From positions 1-64,000 of the forward strand of contig CASDVP010000008.1 in NCBI GenBank assembly GCA_949284445.1: a stretch of 64,000 nt of DNA. Reading direction: 5' to 3'. Under the pieces are notes generated by a model. It did no database searches. It worked only from the letters and a program-made list of their open reading frames with translations, and was not told where the DNA came from. This stretch comes from an uncultured Bacillota bacterium. GTDB lineage: Bacteria; Bacillota_I; Bacilli_A; RFN20; CAG-288. The position numbers and the translations under genes were made by a program. Every line of letters starts with the position of its first letter. Position 1 is the stretch's first letter. This document shows, in pieces, positions 1 through 7,309 of this stretch.

Positions 1-87
1 CGGACACACCCGATCCTCATCCCGAACTCGGAAGTTAAGCGCTTGGACGGCGACAATACCCCTCGGGGTAAGATAGCTGGCAGCCGC
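1..87 (+). rRNA. rrf: 5S ribosomal RNA, 3' part
   Basis: The first ~87 bases read as the 3' three quarters of a 5S rRNA: CCGAAC followed by GGAAGTTAAGC (loop B/C region), a CCTCGGGGTAAG hairpin region, and a final GCTGGCAGCCGC arm followed by a T run. The 5' end lies outside the window. It presumably ends an rRNA operon whose 16S and 23S genes are upstream. No separate terminator hairpin is visible before the next gene; only the T-rich tract follows. The 3' end is set from the end of the closing helix and may be off by a few bases. Confidence 0.9.
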
Positions 88-109
88 TTTTTGATTGTTG
101 AGGTTTTTT

Positions 110-508
110 ATGGAAGAAAATTTGTCAAAAGAAACTGTCCATATTATTCATGAATCTGGCGAAGACTATTTGGAAAAAATATTAATGCTTCAAGAACAGA
201 AACATGCTCCAATTCGCTCTATTGATTTAGCGAATGCATTTAATTTCTCTCGACCTGCTATTTCAAAAGCTATTAAATTATTATCTAAAAATGGCTTTGT
301 TGAAGTTACAAATGGATATTTACATTTAACTGATTTAGGTCTAAAAAGAGCTAAGGATATTTATCATCGTCATCGAATTCTTAAAGATTTTTTTATTAAA
401 ATAGGTGTTAATGATAAAATTGCCGATCATGATGCATGTAAGATTGAACACGATATTCATGAATCTTCTTTTTTAGCTATAGAAAAACTTTTAGAAAAAA
501 TAAATTAA
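110..508 (+). CDS. MntR/DtxR-family metal-dependent repressor
   Basis: A 132-residue winged-helix regulator. EDYLEKILML near the N-terminus, the helix-turn-helix (SIDLANAFNFSRPAISKAIK), the wing, and the RHRILKDFF / KIEHDIHES metal-binding and dimerisation segment match the two-domain MntR/DtxR layout; the C-terminal SH3-like domain of DtxR is absent, as in MntR (~140 residues). Members repress metal-uptake genes when loaded with Mn or Fe. The ATG at 110 is preferred over the upstream TTG at 95 because GAGG (100-103) lies at a suitable distance. The gene begins only ~22 bases after the 5S rRNA, with no obvious promoter of its own. Which metal it senses cannot be read from the sequence. Confidence 0.8.
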   Translation: MEENLSKETVHIIHESGEDYLEKILMLQEQKHAPIRSIDLANAFNFSRPAISKAIKLLSKNGFVEVTNGYLHLTDLGLKRAKDIYHRHRILKDFFIKIGVNDKIADHDACKIEHDIHESSFLAIEKLLEKIN

Positions 509-511
509 ATA

Positions 512-540
512 TTGAATTGTTATTGTGTTTTTCGTATAAT
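512..540 (+). promoter_or_regulatory. Sigma-A type promoter for rplU-prp-rpmA
   Basis: TTGAAT (512-517), a 17-bp spacer and TATAAT (535-540). Transcription would begin near 547, giving a leader of about 78 nt before rplU. Confidence 0.65.
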
Positions 541-546
541 TTTAAA

Positions 547-618
547 GCTGTTTATTTCAGCCGCTTAGTATGGTTTTAAATGCAATGTTGCTACCTATCT
601 AGCGCGATTATCGGAGGT
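547..618 (+). promoter_or_regulatory. Candidate L21 autoregulatory leader
   Basis: The untranslated stretch between the predicted start of transcription and rplU contains a small GCTG/CAGC hairpin (547-561) and a second G/C-containing segment (GCGCGATTATCGGAGG) that includes the ribosome binding site. L21 (rplU) mRNAs of Firmicutes often carry a structured leader bound by L21. Position and size fit, but the family consensus was not checked, so this is a candidate only. Confidence 0.35.
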
Positions 619-624
619 ATTAGA

Positions 625-933
625 ATGTACGCAATTATTTTAACTGGCGGAAAACAAGTTAAAGCTGAGGTTGGTAAAACTATTTATTGTGAAAAATTAA
701 ATGGTAATGTTGGTGATCAAATCGTTTTTGATAAAGTTTTATTTGTCGAGAACGACAAACCTGTTTTTGGTAAGCCATTTATTAATGGCGCTAAAGTTAA
801 TGCTAGTATTGTTAAGCAAAGCAGAAGTGAAAAGATTCGTGTTTTACGTTACAAAGCTAAAAGCAATGTTCGCGTTTTAAAAGGACATAGACAACCCTTT
901 ACTGCGGTTTCTATTGAATCTATCTCATTATGA
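625..933 (+). CDS. rplU: Ribosomal protein bL21
   Basis: A 102-residue protein with the full bL21 pattern: MYAIILTGGKQ at the start, VGKTIYCEKL, the INGAKVNASIV strand, and the basic YKAKSNVRVLKGHRQPFT end with ...TAVSIESI. It binds domain I of 23S rRNA in the large subunit. The ATG at 625 follows GGAGG with normal spacing; a longer in-frame ATG at 580 would add 15 residues foreign to the family. It is first in rplU-prp-rpmA, the normal Firmicutes order, and overlaps prp by ATGA. Confidence 0.97.
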   Translation: MYAIILTGGKQVKAEVGKTIYCEKLNGNVGDQIVFDKVLFVENDKPVFGKPFINGAKVNASIVKQSRSEKIRVLRYKAKSNVRVLKGHRQPFTAVSIESISL

Positions 934-1244
934 TTTATTGTGGTTGGGATGCTTCTAAATTTTTTGTTGACTTGATTGTTATTCAAGGACACAGTGATGA
1001 AGGTGAAGAGGGGCATGATTTGGTTTGTGCTAGCGTATCTTCTTCAGTTTATAATTGTTTGAATAAATTGGTAACACGTGAATGCTATAAAATTATAACT
1101 AGACGTGGTGTTTGTAAAATTAAGGTTGTCAAGAAACCTAGCGCTGCTGAACTTGATGCTCTATGCCATCTATTAGCTGCAATGATGCAAATTGAACATC
1201 AATATCCTAAACAAGTAAGAGTTTATAAAATCAAACGTGATTAA
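930..1244 (+). CDS. prp: Prp, cysteine protease that processes L27
   Basis: A 104-residue YsxB/Prp-family protein. The catalytic pair is visible as His in GHSDEGEEGHD and Cys in DLVCASVS. In Firmicutes and relatives Prp removes an N-terminal extension from ribosomal protein L27, and it is encoded between rplU and rpmA exactly as here. Its ATG overlaps the rplU stop (ATGA), so translation is likely coupled. The next gene carries the matching N-terminal extension, which supports the assignment. Confidence 0.92.
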   Translation: MIYCGWDASKFFVDLIVIQGHSDEGEEGHDLVCASVSSSVYNCLNKLVTRECYKIITRRGVCKIKVVKKPSAAELDALCHLLAAMMQIEHQYPKQVRVYKIKRD

Positions 1245-1256
1245 GGAGGTAATTGT

Positions 1257-1553
1257 ATGATTTTCTTATATGAGTTAAAAATTCAAAATTTTGCTTCGCA
1301 TAAAGGTGTTACATCTACAAAAAATGGTCGTGATTCACATTCTAAACGTTTAGGCGCGAAGTTATGTGATGGTGAATTTTGTCATTCAGGTTCTATTATT
1401 TATCGACAAAGAGGAACCAAAATTCATCCCGGTGTTAATGTGAAAAGAGCTGGTGATGATTCTTTATTTGCTTTGATTGATGGCTATGTAAAATATGAAA
1501 GATTAGATAGACATCGTTCTAAGGTTTCTGTTTATCCAAATAAATCTTTATAA
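1257..1553 (+). CDS. rpmA: Ribosomal protein bL27 with cleavable N-terminal extension
   Basis: A 98-residue bL27: [23 protein letters not shown] followed by [16 protein letters not shown] and [12 protein letters not shown]. Mature L27 should begin at Ala13; residues 1-12 ([12 protein letters not shown]) are the extension cut by Prp. The best studied cleavage context is (L/N)QFF-A; here it is IQNF-A, so the P2 position differs. L27 reaches the peptidyl-transferase centre with its N-terminus, so removal of the extension is needed for function. AAGGAGG lies just upstream of the ATG at 1257. A terminator follows. Confidence 0.95.
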   Translation: MIFLYELKIQNFASHKGVTSTKNGRDSHSKRLGAKLCDGEFCHSGSIIYRQRGTKIHPGVNVKRAGDDSLFALIDGYVKYERLDRHRSKVSVYPNKSL

Positions 1554-1562
1554 ATTATCTTT

Positions 1563-1593
1563 GCCTCGCATTTATTTATGACGAGGCTTTTTT
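1563..1593 (+). terminator. Intrinsic terminator after rpmA
   Basis: GCCTCG (1563-1568) pairs with CGAGGC (1582-1587); adjacent CAT/ATG can extend the stem with a bulged A. A run of six T follows. Confidence 0.85.
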
Positions 1594-1608
1594 GTCTTAT
1601 ACACACAT

Positions 1609-2880
1609 ATGATTGATAGAGTTAAAATTACATTGATTTCCGGAAAAGGTGGCGATGGTGCTATTTGTTTTCGTCATGAAAAAAGCGTTGAATTTGGTGG
1701 TCCTTCTGGCGGTAATGGCGGCAAAGGCGGCTCAATTTTTATTGTTGCTGATGAAGGTATAAATTCATTGAGCTCTTATAGATTTGGAAAAACTATACGC
1801 GCTTCTGATGGTGAGAATGGTAAAGCAAAATTATGTTATGGTAAGGATGCTGAGGATATTTATTTGCCAGTACCGGTAGGAACTGTTGCTACTACTTTAG
1901 ATGGTAAAGTTATCGCAGATTTATTTCATAACGGAGATACTGCATTGCTTGTTAAAGGCGGACGTGGTGGCCGAGGTAATGCTTGTTTTAAAAATCCGTT
2001 GAAACGCACACCTAAAATTGCTGAAAATGGAATGCCTGGTCAGACTTTAACTTTATATTTAGAATTAAAATTGATCGCTGATGTTGGTCTTGTTGGCCTT
2101 CCTAACGCTGGCAAGTCTACTTTCCTTTCTAATAATACTCGCGCAGACGCTCAAATTGCCAATTATCCTTTTACGACTTTAGAACCACAATTGGGTGTTT
2201 GTTATCAAAGCATAGATAAAAGGTTTGTAATAGCTGACTTGCCTGGACTTATTTCTGGCGCAAGTCAAGGAAAGGGACTTGGACTCAGCTTTTTAAGACA
2301 TATTGATCGATGTTCTGTTCTTTTGCATATTCTCGATGCGACTTCAGATACTTTAATTGACGATTTTCTTTCGATTAATAAAGAGCTGTACACTTATAAG
2401 CCTTCTCTTAAAGAAAAAACTATGGTTGTTGCATTAAATAAAATGGATGAAGTCACCGACAGAACTTTAATTGATAAATTTCATGATTCTTTTGATTCTT
2501 CGTATGATATTTATGAAATCTCTGCTAAGAATAATACCGGCACTAAAAAATTAATTAATAAATTATATAATATCGTCAAAACGCATAAAAAATCCGTTAG
2601 TTCACTTGAAAATGACGAATTCGTATTTAATATTAATAATAGTAATACAGGGAAAATTCCAGATTATCAAGTGAAACAGTTAAGTGAACATATTTTTGAA
2701 ATCTCTGGTCAGAGAGTGATTAGGACAAAGCGGTTGATCAATTTGAAAACTGATGAGGGTGTTGATAAGCTTTTAGCCTATTTAGATAAAATTGGTATTG
2801 ATTCCAAACTGCATGAAGTCGGTGCTAAAAATGGTGATACTATTATATTAGATGGTTTTGAGTTTGAATATTTTGAATAA
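1609..2880 (+). CDS. obgE: Obg-family GTPase, 50S assembly
   Basis: A 423-residue Obg protein with three domains in order: the glycine-rich Obg fold (residues 1-~157, with GGPSGGNGGKGG and KGGRGGRGN), the GTPase domain (G1 GLPNAGKS near 163, G3 DLPGL, G4 NKMD, G5 SAK) and a C-terminal OCT domain (last ~75 residues). It acts in late large-subunit assembly and stress signalling and cycles on and off the ribosome. The start is fixed by the family N-terminus (MIDRVKI), yet no Shine-Dalgarno is visible: the ATG sits 15 nt after the T run of the rpmA terminator. A TATACA lies five bases before the ATG, so a very short leader or leaderless mRNA is possible. Confidence 0.96.
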   Translation: MIDRVKITLISGKGGDGAICFRHEKSVEFGGPSGGNGGKGGSIFIVADEGINSLSSYRFGKTIRASDGENGKAKLCYGKDAEDIYLPVPVGTVATTLDGKVIADLFHNGDTALLVKGGRGGRGNACFKNPLKRTPKIAENGMPGQTLTLYLELKLIADVGLVGLPNAGKSTFLSNNTRADAQIANYPFTTLEPQLGVCYQSIDKRFVIADLPGLISGASQGKGLGLSFLRHIDRCSVLLHILDATSDTLIDDFLSINKELYTYKPSLKEKTMVVALNKMDEVTDRTLIDKFHDSFDSSYDIYEISAKNNTGTKKLINKLYNIVKTHKKSVSSLENDEFVFNINNSNTGKIPDYQVKQLSEHIFEISGQRVIRTKRLINLKTDEGVDKLLAYLDKIGIDSKLHEVGAKNGDTIILDGFEFEYFE

Positions 2881-2910
2881 CTGTAGCATAATTGGTAGAA
2901 AGGTCTAATA

Positions 2911-3477
2911 ATGTTTTATTATTTGCACGGTTTAATTGCAATGCATTTAAAAAATAGCATCGTTGTTGAGTGCGGTGGCGTCGGTTATGAATGCCTTGTT
3001 TCTCATGTTGATGAATTTCCTATTGGCGAAATTTTGTTTGTATATGTTTATCAGGTTATCAATGAAAATGATAATTATTTAGTAGGTTTTAAATCAAATG
3101 TCGAAAAGCAATTATTCATTTCTTTAATCAGTGTGAAAGGAATTGGACCTAAAAGTGCTCTCAATGCTTTGAGCTATACTTCTTGTGAAAGGTTAAGTCG
3201 AGCAATTGATGAAGCTGATGAATTGTTTTTGACTAAAATTCCTGGTTTAGGTCGTAAAAGTGCATCACAAATCATTTTGGATTTAAAAGGAAAATTACAG
3301 ATTGATAATATAAATTATTTCGAGCATGATGAAAATTTTAATCTCGTATATTCGGCATTAAAAAACTTTGGTTTTAAAGACAAAGAGATTAAAGAAGCTT
3401 TGAATAAGATTGATCTAAAAATGATGTCTATTGAAAATGCTATCTCGTCTGCATTAAGGATTTTGAATGATAAATAA
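2911..3477 (+). CDS. ruvA: Holliday junction DNA helicase subunit RuvA
   Basis: A 188-residue RuvA: N-terminal OB-like domain (residues 1-~63), two helix-hairpin-helix motifs ([14 protein letters not shown] and [14 protein letters not shown]) and a C-terminal RuvB-contacting helical domain (from ~140). RuvA tetramers bind four-way junctions and load RuvB. The ATG at 2911 has an AAAGG upstream. It overlaps ruvB by 11 bases. Confidence 0.95.
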   Translation: MFYYLHGLIAMHLKNSIVVECGGVGYECLVSHVDEFPIGEILFVYVYQVINENDNYLVGFKSNVEKQLFISLISVKGIGPKSALNALSYTSCERLSRAIDEADELFLTKIPGLGRKSASQIILDLKGKLQIDNINYFEHDENFNLVYSALKNFGFKDKEIKEALNKIDLKMMSIENAISSALRILNDK

Positions 3478-4477
3478 TAAAGATTTATTTGCTAAAGATA
3501 TCAAAGATAAGACCGATGACATCGAAATATCTTTAAGACCGAAGACTTTAAGCGAATATATTGGTCAAGAAGATATCAAAAAAGAACTCGCTATTTTTAT
3601 CAATGGCGCAAAAGTTCGTAATGAATCACTTGATCATGTCTTGTTTTATGGACCGCCTGGCTTAGGAAAGACCACGTTAGCAAATGTTATTGCTAATGAA
3701 TTAAATTCTGATTTAAAAATCACCAACGGATCTTCTTTAGTGAGAACTGGCGATTTAGCTGCTATTTTAAGTTCTTTAAATCCTGGCGATGTTTTATTTA
3801 TTGATGAAATTCATAGAATGCCGATTGTGGTTCAAGAAGTCCTTTATAGTGCTATGGAAGACTTTAGTTTATCTATCATTGTCGGTCATGGCGCAGATGC
3901 TAGAACTATTTCGGTAGCTTTACCACCGTTCACATTGGTTGGTGCTACAACTGATCCTGGCTCCTTATCTGCTCCATTGCGCGATCGTTTTGGTATTTTA
4001 TTCAGATTAAAATATTATTCTCCTGAAGAATTATTAGAAATTGTTACTAGAACTAGTCGTGCGTTAAATTTTCCGATAGTTTTTGATGCCGCATATCAGA
4101 TAGCTTTGAGGGCTAGAGGAACTCCAAGAATTGCAAATAGATTGTTCAGAAGAGTTCGGGATTATGCCACATATGAAAATAAGACGATTATTGACTTGGA
4201 TTGCACATTTAAGGCGATGAATTTTTTGGCTATCGATGATCTAGGTTTGGATGAAACTGATAGAAAAATATTAGAATGTATGATTTATCGTTATAATGGA
4301 AAACCTGTTGGGATTAATGCAATCGCATCTGCTATCGGAGAAGGCGTTGAAAATATATCTGATGTTTATGAGCCATACTTAGTGCAGATCGGCTTGATCA
4401 ATCGCTCAGCTAAAGGTAGAATACCGACTAAAAAGGCCTATGAACACCTGAAAATTAAATTTGACGAATTTATGTGA
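3467..4477 (+). CDS. ruvB: Holliday junction branch-migration ATPase RuvB
   Basis: A 336-residue AAA+ motor. Walker A GPPGLGKT is near residue 62 and Walker B LFIDEIHR near 110; sensor/arginine-finger region [18 protein letters not shown] follows, and a winged-helix C-terminal domain ends the protein. RuvB hexamers drive branch migration on RuvA-bound junctions. The start lies inside ruvA, preceded by AAGGA. A conserved ruvAB pair; spacing indicates one transcript. Confidence 0.97.
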   Translation: MINNKDLFAKDIKDKTDDIEISLRPKTLSEYIGQEDIKKELAIFINGAKVRNESLDHVLFYGPPGLGKTTLANVIANELNSDLKITNGSSLVRTGDLAAILSSLNPGDVLFIDEIHRMPIVVQEVLYSAMEDFSLSIIVGHGADARTISVALPPFTLVGATTDPGSLSAPLRDRFGILFRLKYYSPEELLEIVTRTSRALNFPIVFDAAYQIALRARGTPRIANRLFRRVRDYATYENKTIIDLDCTFKAMNFLAIDDLGLDETDRKILECMIYRYNGKPVGINAIASAIGEGVENISDVYEPYLVQIGLINRSAKGRIPTKKAYEHLKIKFDEFM

Positions 4478-4480
4478 TAC

Positions 4481-4532
4481 TTGCTACAATTTTCATTGAA
4501 AAATCACCTTTATTTTGCTACATTATTCATTG
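4481..4532 (+). repeat. 18-bp direct repeat ahead of secDF
   Basis: TTGCTACAATTTTCATTG (4481-4498) and TTGCTACATTATTCATTG (4515-4532) match at 16 of 18 bases, with start points 34 bp apart. Each copy contains a TGCTACA(A/T)T string resembling an extended -10 element. Confidence 0.6.
4496..4524 (+). promoter_or_regulatory. Possible promoter for secDF-recJ
   Basis: TTGAAA (4496-4501), 17-bp spacer, TACATT (4519-4524), about 40 bp before the secDF ATG. The -10 matches the consensus at four of six bases. The direct repeat covering this region offers alternative extended -10 elements, so the exact start of transcription is uncertain. Confidence 0.4.
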
Positions 4533-4565
4533 TTTATTTATCTATCCATCAAAGGAGGAGATTAC

Positions 4566-7307
4566 ATGCGACGTTTTATAGCTTACCTCGTAATGATGTT
4601 AACTATCATTGGATGCTTTATTTTTAATATTCAGACTGTTTTAGAAGATAAAACTGATGGTATGGAATTTAATCGCTCCACTCAAATTGTTTTCAGCTTA
4701 GAAAAGCGAGAAACCAGTTCATATGATACTGAACTCTATCCTTCTTATGTCAGCAACTCTGCTAGTGATTTGAACGATATTGACATAGAAGCACAAATCA
4801 TGTCTCGACTCGATCTAGCTGGAGTTAGAAATGCTAACGTTTCTATCGTTAACGGCGTAGATAATGATGGCTATGAGTTAAGAATAACTTTAGCCCCATA
4901 TTCCAGAACTGAATTGACCAATATAATCAATATCATTTCTCGCACTGGGTACTTGTCTGTCGCAACTACTGGTGATCAAACTATAATGACTCAGGATAAC
5001 AGCGAGTTCTTCGCTTCTGATGTCGCAACGATTGTTTATGATGGAACAACTCCTTATCCGACTTTAAATATCGGTTCAGATGCTGATTTTCAGACGATGA
5101 AAACTGCTGCTGAAGAAGCCGCTACTAACACTGGAGCAAGCGATTCCTCTACCGATTCCTCTACTGATGATTCTTCTGATTCTTCGGATGATTCTTCAAG
5201 CTCAAATAGTGAGTCAACCAAATTATATATTTGGTATAACAAAACAGTAGATGATACTTATGATAAAGCTTATGGCACTAACGATGTTGTAGTCGATGAA
5301 GATGTTTTGAAAAAAGTCGTTGCTACTATTAATGTTGATGATTATGATGCTGAGTCTCATACTGTTCCGATAACTTCCGATATTGATGGTAATGCATTCA
5401 CTATTTCTACAGCTCGCGCTCTTGTCAATTTATTAAATGCACCTGATTACGGATTCAATATTTCATATTTATATCAGAATACTGTTTCGCCTACATTTGG
5501 TAGTAATTCTCTCGACATCCTCTACTTATGCGTTGGTGTTGCTATTTTAATAATTGCTATAGTCTTGATTTTAGTTTATGGTCTTGCTGGTCTCACATCT
5601 GTGCTTAGTCTATTAGCGAGTGCTTTCTTATCTTTGATATTAGCCTCTGCCTTAGGATTCGAATTTTCAATAGCTGCTATCTCTGCCCTTTTCTTATTAT
5701 TTGCTCTTTCCACATTGATTTCGGTCAATTATTTCGAACATGTAAAAACCGAACTAAAGAAAGGTCGTGACATTGAAAAATCCAATCAGGAAGGATATCA
5801 TAAGTCATTCTTCTTATCTCTTGATGTATCAATAATCGTCTTTGCTGTCTCTCTGTTCAGTTTCTTATTAGCAAGTGGACCATATCAAGTATTCTTTGGC
5901 GTTGCCATGATCGGCAGTGTTGTCACTTTCTTATTAACCAATTATTTGAATCGTTTTATCACTTATTTCTTAGTGAAAAATAACGAGAAAAAACTCCCTT
6001 ATTTTTCATTATTAAAATTTAAAGAAAAGGCTGACAAATCTGTCACACCTAAAAACAAAAAATCCCATAAACTCACCTCTATAATCATTCCTGCGTTTGC
6101 TGCAGTTCTAGCTGCTATTGCATTGCCTGTCAATTATGCTTTAAATAATAATTTGTTTAACAATGCCGATTCTTATTCTGATTCTTATACTTTAAATATC
6201 TCTTTTAAAACTGAAAGAAATGCTTATGAAGAATTAGATAATGTTGATTCGTTTTTGTTATACATTGAAAATATTGGTAAATCTGGCGCTCAAGATGAGA
6301 GATTTGATGCTCTGGATTCTGAAAAGCTTCCTAGTGATTTACCAGAATATTATTTTATTTATTATAAGAACACCGCTTATGTCAATACAGTTGAAAAAAC
6401 AGATAGCGAAGGCATAACTTATTTCATTAACTATTATTCTGTTCAAGTTGATAGAGATCTGAGTTTAATTTCTTTGGAAAATGCCGATGCAAATGTTTTG
6501 AATGTTATTCAAAATGCTGTTCGTGATGGTGAAGTTGCGATCAATTTGTCTCCTGACACCTCTTATACTGAAGTTCTTGTTGCTCCTGGTCATGATGCTG
6601 AATTCATTTCTAATTCTTTAGATATGGGCTGTTATTTAACCACTCCAACTAACATCACACATCAAACTAATAATCTCTTCTTAATATTATTCCTCATCCC
6701 CGTGTTTGCGGCTATTTATGCATTGATTAGATACGGATTAAATTTAGGTATCACTACTTTAGCCACCGGAACTGTATCAAATGTACTATTTGTCGGCTTA
6801 CTAGCTGCTTTCCAAATCCCATTTAATTCATTCACTTCTTATGGGTTATTTGTCGGCATAATTCTTTTATTAACTTGTTTGATACCTCCGCTTTATATGA
6901 ATCATATATTAATTAAAGAAATGAATGCGCGTTATTCTTCAGATGAAGTTAAGGCTTCTATAGTAAACGATTCATTTAATAGATTATTCAAGATTTCTAT
7001 TCTTCCTGTCATTGTTAATATTGTTTTGTTTATTTCTTTAGTCTTTGTAAATTCTAATCTGCTCGGTTTATCCATCAATGCGATCATCGATACTCTATTG
7101 ATTTTGCCTATAATTGTCTATTTAGGAGTCGTGATTTATTTCTATCTATTTAAACATTTAAGTTTCAAGAAATGGCATGATAAGTATATTTCTTTTAAAG
7201 AAAGAAAAGGTAAAGAGACCAAAAAGGCTTCAGATGGCATAGTTTATGTTGATCCTGATAGTCCACATGAAACTATTATTCCTGGCTTGAATGATTTCTT
7301 ACATTGA
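4566..7307 (+). CDS. secDF: SecDF fusion, protein-export membrane subunit (divergent)
   Basis: A 913-residue protein with SecD and SecF joined in one chain, as in Bacillus. Residues 1-25 form the first membrane segment; a large outer domain (~30-310) includes DIEAQIMSRLDLAGVRNANVS and SRTGYLSV, typical of the SecD P1 region; five membrane segments follow (~318-470). The SecF half starts near residue 500 and ends in another membrane bundle (~700-880). SecDF uses ion flow to pull exported proteins out of SecYEG. The outer domain carries a Ser/Asp-rich linker (residues ~186-218) absent from typical family members, and the usual SecD/SecF signature motifs are weak. AAAGGAGGAG precedes the ATG at 4566; the in-frame ATG at 4515 is unlikely. 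Confidence 0.82.
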   Translation: MRRFIAYLVMMLTIIGCFIFNIQTVLEDKTDGMEFNRSTQIVFSLEKRETSSYDTELYPSYVSNSASDLNDIDIEAQIMSRLDLAGVRNANVSIVNGVDNDGYELRITLAPYSRTELTNIINIISRTGYLSVATTGDQTIMTQDNSEFFASDVATIVYDGTTPYPTLNIGSDADFQTMKTAAEEAATNTGASDSSTDSSTDDSSDSSDDSSSSNSESTKLYIWYNKTVDDTYDKAYGTNDVVVDEDVLKKVVATINVDDYDAESHTVPITSDIDGNAFTISTARALVNLLNAPDYGFNISYLYQNTVSPTFGSNSLDILYLCVGVAILIIAIVLILVYGLAGLTSVLSLLASAFLSLILASALGFEFSIAAISALFLLFALSTLISVNYFEHVKTELKKGRDIEKSNQEGYHKSFFLSLDVSIIVFAVSLFSFLLASGPYQVFFGVAMIGSVVTFLLTNYLNRFITYFLVKNNEKKLPYFSLLKFKEKADKSVTPKNKKSHKLTSIIIPAFAAVLAAIALPVNYALNNNLFNNADSYSDSYTLNISFKTERNAYEELDNVDSFLLYIENIGKSGAQDERFDALDSEKLPSDLPEYYFIYYKNTAYVNTVEKTDSEGITYFINYYSVQVDRDLSLISLENADANVLNVIQNAVRDGEVAINLSPDTSYTEVLVAPGHDAEFISNSLDMGCYLTTPTNITHQTNNLFLILFLIPVFAAIYALIRYGLNLGITTLATGTVSNVLFVGLLAAFQIPFNSFTSYGLFVGIILLLTCLIPPLYMNHILIKEMNARYSSDEVKASIVNDSFNRLFKISILPVIVNIVLFISLVFVNSNLLGLSINAIIDTLLILPIIVYLGVVIYFYLFKHLSFKKWHDKYISFKERKGKETKKASDGIVYVDPDSPHETIIPGLNDFLH
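5140..5198 (+). repeat. Imperfect GATTCNTCT tandem repeats inside secDF
   Basis: A run of near-repeats of GATTCCTCT / GATTCTTCT encodes alternating Asp-Ser-Ser and Thr residues in the outer domain of SecDF. Low-complexity DNA of this kind can change length by slippage. Confidence 0.7.
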
Positions 7308-7309
7308 TT

